Assembly: GCA_020744225.1 (NCBI GenBank)
Contig: JAGMWG010000002.1
Span: forward strand, 434,001 to 498,000
Direction of reading: 5' to 3'
DNA from: Paraphoma chrysanthemicola
Lineage: Eukaryota; Ascomycota; Dothideomycetes; Pleosporales; Phaeosphaeriaceae
DNA length: 64,000 nucleotides
Numbering within the stretch: position 1 is the stretch's first letter; the number at the start of each line of letters is the position of its first letter. Position numbers and translations under genes: made by a program. The notes below the pieces were generated by a model. The model was given only the letters and a program-made list of their open reading frames with translations, searched no databases and was not told the DNA's origin. Positions 1 through 11,078 of this stretch are shown here, one piece after another.

Positions 1-1
1 G

Positions 2-2188
2 AAAGGCAACCTGCGGAGAGGGCGCTGGAAATATGGAGCGTTCGACCCCAATGTGCGACCGCAAGGCATCGTCGTCGAGACACGCACATCCGAGATCGAC
101 GTGCAGTGGCTGGCGCGCAGCATTAGCGCGAGCAACATCGCTCTTTCCGCTGATGAACCACCAGCCACGCTCAGCCGCGACGAGTTTGAGAGCTCCACCT
201 TTTTCAAGTACGACGCCTCTGGGAGCTCATCCAAGACCCTGCCGCTGATCAACAATGGTACCGAGCGGGTATATCATGTCACCGATGTAGCAGTCGGCGA
301 CCGCGTCACGTTCAAGGATCTTCTCGGTGCTGCCGTCAAGTACGACGGGAGCCACAATCTACCAAACGGCTATCCACAGGGCAAACTGACTCGCATCCCA
401 CGGACCGAGACCTTGGGATATGATTTGAATGTATTCCTCGTCATGCAGACGCACACACAGGTCACCGTGCAGTGGCAAGATCTCTCCATAACCGACGACC
501 TGAGCATATCACTACTGCCAGATCCAAACGTCGAAGACGACGATGAGGTGTGGCCGGGCGAGGTCGTCTTTTCCAAGGAAGGCCGCGAAGGTAACAATGC
601 CGAGGAGACGTGGACGAAGAAGCCCGCCAAAGTAGGGGTTGTGCAGGCAGTCAAGTCGAGAGATCGCATTGCACAAGTGCGGTGGTTCAAGAATCCCTCC
701 ATCGAATTCTTCGGCCCCGACCTTCTTCGACCGTCATCTACCGGCGAACTCAGTGAGAACACGGAAGATGTGAGTCTGTACGATATCTACTCCTTTCCCG
801 CTCTTACAAGACGGCGAAACGATTTCGTCCTGGTCCATCCAAACTCAATAGAGGGCCTGCATGAGCCACTCAACCTTACTGGGCCTGACTGGTTCGGAGA
901 AGTCATCGATCTAGGCTTAGACGGCAAGCTTGTAGTTCGATTGGGTGCAGCCAAGCCGGTGGTGGATGTCAAGGTGCCATATGAAGGTGTCACCCTTGCT
1001 TACAGCAGTGACATGGACGATGAATTCATGAACATGCATGCAGACGACGACTCTTTCATTGAATCTGACGAGGAGGATATCTCCGACTTCGACTCTGCAT
1101 CCTTCAACGAGATGTGGATTGAATACGAAGGCATGGACGGCGAGCAGCCTGTGGGTGATGATGAGGAGTGGTCAACAGAGGATGAGGAAGATGCAAGCGA
1201 CGACGATACCTCTATGCCAGATCTCGAGGAGGTCGATGATGTCGATACCACGAAAACGACACCAGAGAGCAAGTCCCCTGCTGTTAATGAGCAGCCTGAG
1301 GATACGGCAAACAATACTCTTGACGGCGCAGCATCGCCAATGCAAGAGGATGGGCGTGAGGACTCCTCAGAAGGCCCTGCCTCTTTCCTCATTCTCGACA
1401 CTACACCACCCACAAACCACCATTACCTTCATCATACTGCAGCATCCTCCTCTGCGTTTATGCGTCGCATCGGCAAGGAGCACAAGATATTGCGAGGCTC
1501 GCTGCCGCCTGGCATATTTGTCCGCACTTGGGAATCACGACTGGACCTCATTCGTGTTCTCGTCATTGGACCAAACGAAACGCCATACGAGTACGCGCCC
1601 TTTGTCATTGACTTCCACCTTGGCTCGACCTATCCCCAAACACCGCCAGAAGCCTTCTTCCATAGCTGGACGAACGGGAATGGCCCAGTCAATCCCAATC
1701 TCTACGAGGATGGAAAGATCTGCCTTAGCTTACTCGGAACTTGGCATACTGATGAGCGAAATGAGAGCTGGAGCCCCACGAAAAGCACGCTGCTGCAGGT
1801 ATTGGTCTCTATCATGGGTCTAGTCTTGGTGAAGGAGCCATACTACAATGAAGCCGGCTACGACGTCCACCGATCCGCACCCGAGACCAAGCTAAGTAGC
1901 GCTCTGTACACCGAGCGGGCTTACTTCCGCGCTCGCGCCTTCATCACTCATGCCCTCAGCAATGAGGTCGCTCCATTCAAACAAGAGCTAGAATTCCTCT
2001 ACCGGAGCCAAGTGGAAGGCGCACCAAGGCTGCTAGACAGAGCAGTCAAGGCTGCGAAAGAGGTAGTAGAGCGTAGTGCGAATGGAGGTGACCAAGGCGA
2101 GCGTGACGGACTACGGACCATGAGCCTCGGAGCGGTCGTCATGTTGAAGCGCCAGATAGAAAAGCTGGAAGCATTGCATCAGTCATAA
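2..2188 (+). CDS. UBE2O-like ubiquitin-conjugating enzyme (E2), 5' partial
   Basis: The frame is open from base 2 to the TAA at 2186-2188, so the true start lies left of the window; about 728 residues are visible. The N-terminal visible part (RRGRWKYGAFDP, then beta-rich SH3-like stretches) precedes an acidic Asp/Glu-rich linker at about 1010-1260 and a C-terminal UBC fold at about 1455-1870. The catalytic Cys codon is 1721-1723 in GKICLSLLGTW. The usual E2 HPN motif is replaced by NPN just before it, and EPYYNEAGYD follows; both are hallmarks of the UBE2O/BIRC6-type class. By family, it is a large hybrid E2/E3 that ubiquitinates its own clients. No intron is visible. Fairly sure of family; substrate unknown. 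Confidence 0.88.
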   Translation, partial: KGNLRRGRWKYGAFDPNVRPQGIVVETRTSEIDVQWLARSISASNIALSADEPPATLSRDEFESSTFFKYDASGSSSKTLPLINNGTERVYHVTDVAVGDRVTFKDLLGAAVKYDGSHNLPNGYPQGKLTRIPRTETLGYDLNVFLVMQTHTQVTVQWQDLSITDDLSISLLPDPNVEDDDEVWPGEVVFSKEGREGNNAEETWTKKPAKVGVVQAVKSRDRIAQVRWFKNPSIEFFGPDLLRPSSTGELSENTEDVSLYDIYSFPALTRRRNDFVLVHPNSIEGLHEPLNLTGPDWFGEVIDLGLDGKLVVRLGAAKPVVDVKVPYEGVTLAYSSDMDDEFMNMHADDDSFIESDEEDISDFDSASFNEMWIEYEGMDGEQPVGDDEEWSTEDEEDASDDDTSMPDLEEVDDVDTTKTTPESKSPAVNEQPEDTANNTLDGAASPMQEDGREDSSEGPASFLILDTTPPTNHHYLHHTAASSSAFMRRIGKEHKILRGSLPPGIFVRTWESRLDLIRVLVIGPNETPYEYAPFVIDFHLGSTYPQTPPEAFFHSWTNGNGPVNPNLYEDGKICLSLLGTWHTDERNESWSPTKSTLLQVLVSIMGLVLVKEPYYNEAGYDVHRSAPETKLSSALYTERAYFRARAFITHALSNEVAPFKQELEFLYRSQVEGAPRLLDRAVKAAKEVVERSANGGDQGERDGLRTMSLGAVVMLKRQIEKLEALHQS

Positions 2189-2732
2189 TTGTCACGACGG
2201 GTATCATCCGGGAGTTCATATGTGGAAAGCATGATGGCATGGTAGGCGTTTTGACCGCATTATATAGGAGCACTTGAGTGTAAAATATAGCATTGCCCTA
2301 GTTACTTAATTCATTAGTGTATACTAGGTGTGAGCACTGTCAGATGTTGTTGATGCAGTTATTGGTAAGGATGTAGTTGTGCCTGCCCTGGTAGTGAGTG
2401 GTGGCTTCCTAGCATGAGAGTTACGTCGGTCTCACTTCCATCGCAATCTCCGCCTTCCTCCTGCTCCAGCTTTGTGCATCCCACAATGACGTCTAACAAT
2501 GGATGATGTGAACTTCTGGTTATTGAGGTACAGTGGGCGATTTCTTGGTATGACCTTGCTTTCCCCTCATGCTAATAGTGCACGCAGAGATTACGATTGG
2601 ATTATACTGAGTAGCAACTCAACACTACACGTAGAACCTACGACTAGATTACACCGAGTATCAACTTAACAGTGCCCGCAAAACCTACAACCAAATCACA
2701 CCGTGTAATAAATCAATTGCAACAAACACCAC
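2189..2732. other. Intergenic, no gene seen
   Basis: AT-richer spacer between the E2 gene and the F-box-like gene. It contains an imperfect repeated phrase (gattacgattggattatac near 2590, gactagattacaccgagt near 2642, accaaatcacaccgtgta near 2690). No ORF or RNA gene is supported. Confidence 0.6.
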
Positions 2733-3618
2733 ATGGCGAATTCCCCTAACATGACATCTACCGCCGAGAAAACTCGCCCTTCGGGACCGCGCCTGCCACA
2801 GGAGCTGATGGACTTGGTCCTACGCAACGTCGATGACGAGGTCTGGCTGTGGGTCGTCGGTCGCCAAGTCTCGCACGAGGTACGTAAGGAAACGGAACGC
2901 ATTTTCCTTGAGGGCCTTCTTAGAGACGCCGAGCTCTTGACTAACGCGGAACAACATACTTACTGGTTCGGTCTGCGATATCGGTGTCCCTTCTCACGAG
3001 TCTCTGTAGATGGCGCAACAGCCTTCTTCTCCATTGGTATGACAACCCAGATTTGGGAAGTACTTTCGCGCGCTATACACACCCAGTTGACTCGGATGAA
3101 TTCCAAGACATGTTCGATCAGTATACAAATAGGCTGTCATTGCGACTAAATCCCTTGCTGCCTCCAATACTATATGTCGTCCAATAGTCCTGCCAGCAAT
3201 AGCCTTCGATTCGGTAGCTGACTTGCACAACAGCCGCAAAAACGAAGAATGCGAGGCCCTTCGACCGCGATTCGCCTCGTACCTCAACGATGCTGGGTGT
3301 CCTTTAGACGGCGTTGATAGGCTGATCAAGTGTGACTGCCGCGAATGGAAGGATTGGACACTTTGCATGCGAATGAACGAGCTGATCCGTAAGTATGACC
3401 TAAAAACGGCAAAATGCCGGGGTCAGACCTTTCATGTCGAGGATCCAGGGTCTTGGGGCTGGAAAACGCGCGGTCGGCGGAAGGTAATTACGGAACCTCG
3501 ATGGTACAATAATGCTTGGGAGGATCCTGCGGACGGAGGTAGGATCACGATGTTCGAAGATCCGCTTGTGGTGGAATTGGAGAGCATGGCGAAGGCATGG
3601 GAGAAAGGGCTCTACTAA
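2733..3618 (+). CDS. F-box-like hypothetical protein, three exons
   Basis: Model: exons 2733-3036, 3087-3120 and 3234-3618, giving 240 residues. The second exon is only 34 nt. Intron 1 has a GTATGA donor and CCCAG acceptor (50 nt). Intron 2 has GTATAC, a GCTGAC branch site and an ACAACAG acceptor (113 nt). Splicing joins three different frames without a stop, which supports the model. Residues about 20-60 (PRLPQELMDLVLRNVDDE followed by RQVSHEVRKETERIF) resemble the F-box-like N-terminus of many short fungal proteins; the C-terminal half is Trp- and charge-rich with no known domain. Role unknown; an SCF adaptor is only a guess. Confidence 0.6.
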
Positions 3619-4192
3619 GTGTTTTTGTCAACTCTCTTGCAGCGTCAACCAACATCACTGCCGTCAGCCGGCATCGGCAGAGCTGGCGGATTCCTTCTTT
3701 GGAGCAGCGCCTAGGTTGGTTAGCCTGAGCCTCGTTTTCTTTGCGCAGCTGGCAGGTATGAATAACCGTGCAAACATGCAACTGCGGACCTTTGATACAT
3801 GAGCAAATGATACAAGATACTGATTGGAAAATTTTAGACCCATTGCATCAGAGAAACACCACTTGCCGACATGTCCACTACCTGACTTGACCGCTCATTC
3901 TGAAATGCTTAGAGTGACCAATAGAAGGAGGCAGGCTGTGAAGAAAAGAGGCAACGAGGCAACTGGACAAGTGGGCAAGTATGCAGGTATCCCTGCAACT
4001 GCGCAACTGAACGCATAACCTATTGGTCGAGTATGCATGCGTGCAAGCCATTTGTTCGCTAACAACTAGACAGCCAATGAGATTGAATTTCCTCCTGCCT
4101 ATAACTTGGGCAATAGCCCTCGTCCGAAGGTCCTCCTCTGGAACTCAAAGTCCTCCGCAGTCCTTCAGTCTTACCTTTAGCACAAATAAAAC
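3619..4192. other. Intergenic, no gene seen
   Basis: Spacer between two same-strand genes. Short open stretches occur but none has a convincing start, splice pattern or similarity. Confidence 0.6.
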
Positions 4193-5841
4193 ATGACAAA
4201 CCATGGACTCCGAAGTCCTCCAACTGGTGGCGACAAGTCAATTGACAAAAAAACGATCTTAGATCACATCGCGCAAGACTTTGACACTCTCCCGCAACCC
4301 TGGCCCGCAAACAGTAATTTGTACTCAAATTTCCTCAATCTTGACACTGATTGGTCAGCCGTGGACTCTTCATTCGACTATCAATCTGGAGTCGACACCC
4401 CCAGCTACTCTTCGAACCGTCGCAAGAGGAAAGCCTCCATGGGCGATGAGCGCCTACCACATCAAAGATTCCCTTGCCCCATATTTGAAGATGAAACCAG
4501 ACGAGGTGTGGCGCATACATGCAATGGAAGAGGCGGAAACTCCATGTCGGAATTACGCCGGCATATGACCAGAGGCTCCAGAGGTCGGCGAGCACATCTC
4601 AGCTTCCTTAAGCGATGCGAGACTTGCAATGATGATATCGTTAACGAGAGAGATTTTCTTGATCGGCACGGGCCCAAATGTCACACGTCGCGACCGGTCA
4701 AGAAAGGCAAGGCAGCAGACGAACACTATCGCTCGTTTTGCGAGAAGTTAGTACCATCGGTACCTGAAGGACTTGAGGCTACGCGTAGGTCGACGCTTTG
4801 AGATAATAGTAACTAGCTAATAAAGAACGCAGCTGATCTATCCATCGATCAAGGATATGTTCCGGACCACGAACACACACCCTCAACGCCACAGCATGAT
4901 CATTCATCATATTTCCCAGAAGCAGTTCATATGCCTTCCCCTCTTTCGAAAGAGGCGTCAACTCGTTCCCCTCACGAGAGCACATTAGTCCCGACTTTAG
5001 ATATTGATCTGGGTCGTAAGCAATCGTACAATCCGTGGGCACTACTTGACTCTGATTCGGATGATACTTCCCGGTCACAGCGAGCTCAAGACGTGAGTGG
5101 AACATAATCTCTGATTCAAACAATTCTGACTGATATGGTCAGTAGCATGCCTCTGCTTGGAACCCCTTAGGAATCATGATGCAAGGAGAGACGAATATCG
5201 AGGATTTGATGGATGTTGATGATCTGGCTACGCCTGCGGTTCATGATACGTTTACGAACGAGCCTTGGTCACACTTCTCTGTTGGGCAAATGATGCCCGA
5301 TTCCGCCTCTTGCGCTGATGACACTTCAACAGTACCCACCAGTCATGCGCCCTCTTGGCAGTCGGAACAATGCTCCACATCCACTGAAGTTTCAGATTCC
5401 CACGTTGGGGGCCCTTACTGTCTTCTCTTATCACCAGGCTCGCATCTTATTCAAGCCACTCTAACGACATCTGATCTCGCCGCTCAGGAAACATTCGACC
5501 ATACCAACGACATGGATATCCCGATTTCAACTCAGCATAGTTTAAGGACTCAGGCGACGCCACCCTCAAGATCCGTGTTGTCCTCTCCATCCCTACTGAG
5601 CATCACCTCGGCTCGTTATCCGGATGTTTTGTTGTGCAAAGGTCCTGGTTGCCAAGCGATGTATTCGGGCAAGTACCGGCGGAGTAACCTACTGCGGCAC
5701 ATGCGCTTGAAGCACGGTCAGGGCGAGTATCAAAGTGAAGAGCGACTGTATCCTTGCGAGTCTGATGGCTGTACGAGGACATTCAAGAGACAGGACGCTC
5801 GTTTGAAGCATTACAGGAAGCAGCATCGACATCTTCTTTAA
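4193..5841 (+). CDS. C2H2 zinc-finger protein, three exons
   Basis: Exons 4193-4784, 4833-5092 and 5146-5841 (introns GTAGGT...CAG 48 nt, GTGAGT...TAG 53 nt) join in phase to give 515 residues. The C-terminus holds two C2H2 fingers, each C-x4-C then H-x4-H: CKGPGC...HMRLKH and CESDGC...HYRKQH. An N-terminal Cys/His cluster (CPIFEDE, HTCNGRG, SELRRHMTR, FLKRCETCN) looks like a further degenerate finger set, as in some fungal regulators. The middle is Ser/Thr/Pro-rich and probably disordered. Likely a nuclear DNA-binding regulator; target genes unknown. Confidence 0.8.
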
Positions 5842-7080
5842 GAGAAATCTTCGAAAGAGGCTTGTCATAAGATCGAATGGCCGGAAGGGATATGAGCCTG
5901 ACTTTGTGGTATGCACTGGGGTCGAGTCAGGTGAAGAAGGGTACCTCGGATCATCTCAACGCGGCAGAGAGGACGTTTCCTATCGCAAGCATCAGTACTC
6001 TTGAGAGAAATGAGAAATGAAGTCGAAGCAAATGATCCCAAGTGAATGAAACAATACATATACGCATGTTCGTCGCATCGCGCAAATGGCCACCTTACGA
6101 AATGTGAAGTCCCCGAAAAGGCTTCTACAATCTCAACTAACAATCGTTTATCTCAGTACGTGAAAACGGCCTCCTATCCATAAAAAGAAAACAGCCAAGA
6201 ACGAGCCTCTTTGGAACGAAAGGAAGATGGTAAGTCGTCAGTTTCGTCCTGCGAAAACTTTGATGCTTATGTTGTCACGTGTGTGTCACGTCATTCATGT
6301 TTCACATAATACGAGGGGTTGTCAGCTCAGCCTTGCCCGAAACAATATGGAATAATCGAAACGTATTCTGGTTGTTTGAATGCATGGATTGAGCAGTATT
6401 TGGGTGAAGAAACGTACAAGTTGTGAGATTTCAAAAGTTGTATCCACTTGGTGATTCTCGATTGAGAGAAGGACAATTTAGTGGACAAGTTCACTTGATG
6501 TGATGGAGGGATACTCGGAATACGTGAACGTTGATTGGTTGAAAGCTGCACGAACATGCGACAAGTTTTAAGAATCCAGTGTAGAGGTAGTTTGGAAAGG
6601 TAAGCCTGATGTGAACCAATTTTTTTATGAACACCTTTTCCAAATTCATTCTTGTTTCTAACATACGACGGTTCATCAAGCTGGATGATGGGATTAGATT
6701 TTTTGTGCTGTGGAAGTCGTAGGCGAAGTGCCAAAGTAGAAATACACGTGCTTGAGGTAGGGAAGATTGGCAAAGGTATTGCAGTGCATGTATCTACGGA
6801 GTAAGCGTGGTAATTGGATGCGATTGAGATCAGATGTGCAGCTTAGAGAACTACCCATGTAACTATTGCATAAATTCGCCTAATGTGCCTGACTATGATG
6901 TTGCACGTACAGTGCACCTACAGTATTCACTGTCACGCAGCCTCAAAGTAAGCATCTTATCGATGCGATGCTCGGTCGAAGGACGACCGTGTCTAGCACC
7001 ATGGTTTCCAAGGACTGGTACTGCAAAATCTTGACATAGTGGCGCTGTGCATGCGGGTCACATGTGCGTGGCCGAAGGCT

Positions 7081-7280
7081 TTCAGCCTTGCTCTTCCCCG
7101 CTTCTCACTTACGCACCGCAACCATTTGAGAAAAAGGTCGCAAACACATGCGTTGCAGCACACGAGCTTCCAGAATTGACTACGATGAGGGCAGGGCCAA
7201 GGCCTAGACACGTGACATTTGACACGTGATCTTATGATCGGCAGCTTCTCAGCCTTGCACTTCCCCGCTCTTGCCCACTT
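7081..7280 (+). repeat. Direct repeat upstream of HET gene 1
   Basis: The phrase tcagccttgctcttccccgc at 7082-7101 recurs with one mismatch at 7249-7268 (tcagccttgcacttccccgc). A diverged third version (atccttgcactgccccactt) lies at about 9394-9413, upstream of HET gene 2. This fits duplication of promoter plus gene. Confidence 0.6.
7207..7229. promoter_or_regulatory. Paired CACGTG (E-box-like) sites
   Basis: The nonamer gacacgtga occurs at 7207-7215 and 7221-7229, 14 bp apart, about 260 bp upstream of HET gene 1. CACGTG is the core site of bHLH factors such as Cbf1, Pho4 and SREBP types; use here is inference. Confidence 0.35.
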
Positions 7281-7479
7281 CCGTAAAGGTTGCTGCGCCA
7301 CACTTTTCAACGCCTGACTACTGAACTCAATTAGCGACCGCATATCATTTGATTTGAAGCCCTGCTTGCCGATATCTCAGTTCACTTCGCCAGACCCTAT
7401 CGACGCCGCGCAGCCTAACACGACCTCCCTAGTGCGTTCTCCTCATGAGTCTAGCCCCAGCAATTGGAAAGACGTTAAA

Positions 7480-8859
7480 ATGAAACAATTTGGAGACTCA
7501 TCATATGAATCAACGGACTGTTTCACGCACGCCCCGCTGGACCACCAGGAGCCCTCGATCCGCCTTATACGAATCCTTTCAAACCTTTCCAAACATAGTC
7601 GTATTCAATGCGAGATCCGACACGCATCCATATATGATGCCTACTACTGCCTCTCGTATGTATGGGGTCCAAAAGAAAACTTAAGGTCGATTGAAATCAA
7701 CAACAAGGCATATGCGATCCGCAGCAACTTGTTCAGTTTTCTCGATAACGCCAGACGCAAGCCTCATTTTTTACAACGCTGGCTATGGATCGATGCGCTT
7801 TGTATTAATCAAGAGGATGATAGGGAGCGAGTACATCAAGTACAACAGATGGGAGATATTTACAGCAATGCAGTCGGTGTTGTTTCGTGGCTTGGACCTT
7901 GCGAACGGATTGCTGCATTTCTTCAAGATCCCTCGGATAAAAAGATCCACAGCACAACAGAGTTCTATGCTAGCGAATACTGGAACCGTGCTTGGATCAC
8001 TCAGGAATTAGCTCTAGCCCGCTGTGTTACATTCATGGCACTTGACGCAGAGGTTGATCGGCGCGTTGTACCATTCGAATATCACAGGGAACTCAGGAGA
8101 CCGTCATCGAGAAGAAACACCATCATTTCCGAAAATTCCCGGGAAGTAAAAGGCAGAAGTCTCTTCTTTCTGCTTGACCTGACTAAAATGAAGTATTGCG
8201 AAGTTACACGCGATAGTGTCTTCTCTTTACTCAGTCTGTCTGGCGACGGCGTTCTTGTTGCAGTAGACTATTCCAGTCAACATATTTTGCTAGCGAGTCA
8301 CATTCTGCGCAGCTGTTCGGAGACATTCTGCCTCTGTTCACTTCGCGCTCTGCGACATAAGCTTCCTGATAAACTGCCTTCAGATCCGGTCAAGCTCACA
8401 TCCCTACTCGACATATTCGCGAAAGTCACGCTGCCAACCGTGGACCTGAGCGTGTTTGGTTGGCGGCGATCTCCATGCATTGGTCTCTCGCGGACCGTAG
8501 CTACCGGCGGCACTACCCTCACAACAGTAGTGCTAGATCTTAGTCACATATGTGATGCATGTGGCCGTAGAATTGCTTTCAGATTCAATTCTTCAAAGCT
8601 GGAAGTCACTTACACCTACATAGACAGCGTCGCAAGCCTGGGAGGCTATGATTTTAACAGGGCTCTTGGATGCATCGTCCAGTTACATGAAGACACTTCG
8701 ATGTGCACGATCAAGTTTTCATTCGCTACACTTTGGGACATAGCTAAGGGAATTGGACCTCGGGACTCGCCATACTGCCAATTGATAAAAGATTACGGAC
8801 CTGCGTCTGCAGGTACAGTGAGAAAGAGCGTGCTGAAGCTCTGTCTCGACGGAGATTGA
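7480..8859 (+). CDS. HET-domain protein 1 (heterokaryon incompatibility-like)
   Basis: Intronless, 459 residues from the first in-frame ATG (7480); the frame stays open upstream to a TGA at 7315 but with no ATG. HET-domain blocks are visible in order: the start-strand block IRLIRILSN, YYCLSYVWGP, RSNLFSFLDNAR, LWIDALCINQED, VQQMGDIYSNA, then RAWITQELALAR. HET domains are TIR-like modules that trigger cell death on non-self recognition in filamentous fungi. The C-terminal two thirds match only the neighbour at 9533-11078, its tandem paralogue. It lacks the intron that the other three HET genes in the window carry just before the xQE motif. Confidence 0.85.
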   Translation: MKQFGDSSYESTDCFTHAPLDHQEPSIRLIRILSNLSKHSRIQCEIRHASIYDAYYCLSYVWGPKENLRSIEINNKAYAIRSNLFSFLDNARRKPHFLQRWLWIDALCINQEDDRERVHQVQQMGDIYSNAVGVVSWLGPCERIAAFLQDPSDKKIHSTTEFYASEYWNRAWITQELALARCVTFMALDAEVDRRVVPFEYHRELRRPSSRRNTIISENSREVKGRSLFFLLDLTKMKYCEVTRDSVFSLLSLSGDGVLVAVDYSSQHILLASHILRSCSETFCLCSLRALRHKLPDKLPSDPVKLTSLLDIFAKVTLPTVDLSVFGWRRSPCIGLSRTVATGGTTLTTVVLDLSHICDACGRRIAFRFNSSKLEVTYTYIDSVASLGGYDFNRALGCIVQLHEDTSMCTIKFSFATLWDIAKGIGPRDSPYCQLIKDYGPASAGTVRKSVLKLCLDGD

Positions 8860-9532
8860 GAAACTGGGGATCGAAAGCAGCGTGGGAGCTATGACATTAG
8901 TCTACCAAGAAGCTACGGACTGGATATCGAGTCAGATCGATGACACGGTCACTTCTCATAAGACTATAGAAAACAAATCTCCAGTCTAAGAAGTCGTTCA
9001 TCCTTTACCTTAGCCGTTTTGTAAGTATTGCTTAATCTTTTGAACTTGAGTAGGTTTATGTGGCCCGTCTCTGCGTTCATGCAACTGTACGAGCCAGAAA
9101 GTCACCGCGACATTCCTCCCTGGACACGTATGCAAAGTTTAGCAAAAGTTGCACAACCAGAAAAGCCAACATCTTGTCCAACCATTCATGTCCGCGAGAC
9201 GAACATATGCTGCTCGATGAATGCGCTCAAGCATTGTGGCCATTGGCTCTGGCGCCCACATCATCGAATAGCATGGAACAACAAATTGTCCAGTTCCATG
9301 GTTAGAGCGTTTTGGCTTAACTTTGCGATATCAAAAGGCCTGTATGAGATGCCTAAGTGGCGTGAGTTTCGCGCGCACGTGCCTCTGCAACTTCATCCTT
9401 GCACTGCCCCACTTTGGCACATTAATGCAAGGGCGCAGCCTACTCCAACCGCGTTCTGAGTACTCTATTGTAGCACCAACGCCTTGTGAGAGCTCTCACA
9501 CGCTTCTTCGGCGACTGACCGATGAAAGTACC
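8860..9532. other. Intergenic between tandem HET genes
   Basis: Contains a diverged copy of the element seen upstream of HET gene 1 (about 9394-9413). No independent gene is supported; short in-frame extensions upstream of 9533 lack a good start context. Confidence 0.5.
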
Positions 9533-11078
9533 ATGGATGGTGTTCGGACCCCGGGTGCAGCAGACGCAATCACGGCACCACCTTCACCGCGCAGCTCCTT
9601 TCAGATATCACCAATCCGGAAGTTCCAGCACTCACCTTTGAATCACGATGTTCCATCCATCAGACTCGTGCGAATACTCGAAGCCACATCACGCGGAGAA
9701 CGCATCAAATGCCAGATTCGTCACACGTCGATTGAGGACAAATACACCTGCCTCTCATATGTGTGGGGCAAGCAAGACGCTGAAGAACCAATAGAGATCA
9801 ATGAAGGGTCATTCTCCATTCGTAGGAATCTCTGGGATTTCCTGCAGACAGCAAGGCTAAAGCCAGGCATCTGCCGCCAGTGGCTTTACATTGACGCATT
9901 GTGTATCGATCAAACAAACACTATAGAACAGAATCATCAAGTACAACAGATGGGGCAAGTATACAGCAACGCGAGCAGGGTCATATCTTGGCTTGGGCAA
10001 AGTAAGACTATTGAGGACTTCTTCAGCGGTATTCTTTCCGAAACCGACGGCGTATTTGACAAGCCTGGTGCCTATGATTTTCATGAGGACGAATACTGGA
10101 CACGTGCCTGGGTAAGACTATCCAGCTTCTCACGCCAAGCTAAGCAACAAGCTGACTTTCTGGCCGCTTCTCAAGATTACGCAAGAATTCGCATTGGCTC
10201 ATAGGATCGTCCTATTGGCAGGACATACAGAGATTGACCGGAAACGATTGCCATCAAGTCAGAGAGTCTGGCGGTGGGCAACCAGAAATTTTGTCACGCT
10301 ATTTGTCACCGCTCAGAACGATATCCACGGGCATTTCAAAGGGCGAAGCATCTTCTTCTTGCTCCAGAGGTTCCGGAACAAGCAATGTCAGCACCCTCGT
10401 GATCGGATTTTCGCTCTGCTTGCTCTCAGCTACGAACAATCTGCTCTCCGAGTTGATTATGGTTGTTCACATCCGGCCCTGGCTAAACACATCTTGAGAA
10501 GCTGCCAAGGTTCATTCTGCCTCTGTGCCGTGAGCGTTCTGGGCGATGCGCTGAAACTCAAGCCCGATTCATCCGACGGCGAGTCCGAGAGGTCGGTGAG
10601 ATATGAACCGTTTGCAGAAGTAGTGCTCCCCGTACAATCAACAAGATATGGAAACGCCCAAAACGAGTTTCCGTGCGCGCATATCACACGGGATATCACA
10701 TCAGTAACGGCCAGCATTGTCTCTCATTGGTTGTGCTTCGGTTCTTTTCAAACGGATCATTTACCATCTCGTCCCGTCTCAGCTACTGAATTCCATTTCA
10801 CCTCACGGCCCACCGACCCCGACGAAAAAATCGTCCTTGTGTCGAAATCGCGCACTTCAAAGACAAAGGGCTGTACTCTCACCATGCTCGAGGATGGCAA
10901 TGCGTGCAAGCTTTCTTTCTCTTTCAATGCGCTGCTCGTACTTGCAAAGACGCAACTCTTTGAGGAAGAATACCATGGTTACGAGGTCTGCTGTCCTTGG
11001 GTCCAGAGCCTAGGAACCAGTAATCCCAGTGTAAAAGATACACGCATCCTGAAACTTTGTGCATTCGAAAGTCTGTAA
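9533..11078 (+). CDS. HET-domain protein 2, tandem paralogue of protein 1
   Basis: Exons 9533-10111 and 10176-11078, 493 residues. The 64-nt intron (GTAAGA donor, GCTGAC branch, CAAG acceptor) falls exactly between Trp and Ile of RAW|ITQEFALAH. The start ATG has a strong context (accatgg); earlier in-frame ATGs at 9344 and 9425 are possible. HET blocks: IRLVRILEA, YTCLSYVWG, RRNLWDFLQTAR, LYIDALCIDQTN, VQQMGQVYSNA. Later blocks shared with protein 1 include GRSIFFLLQ, HILRSCQGSFCLC and a conserved C-terminal ILKLC. Probably an allorecognition or cell-death effector; the partner is not known. Confidence 0.82.

Larger units (their letters stand above)
5842..7479. other. Long intergenic stretch upstream of HET gene 1
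   Basis: About 1.6 kb, AT-rich around 6170-6800. Reverse-strand open stretches near 6330-6770 have no recognisable domain, compositional support or splice structure. The right end (7080-7280) holds the upstream repeat and paired CACGTG sites listed separately. Confidence 0.5.

Noticed and set aside
6327..6773. Minus-strand open stretch of about 148 codons
   Set aside because: AT-rich, unusual composition, no domain and no partner exon.
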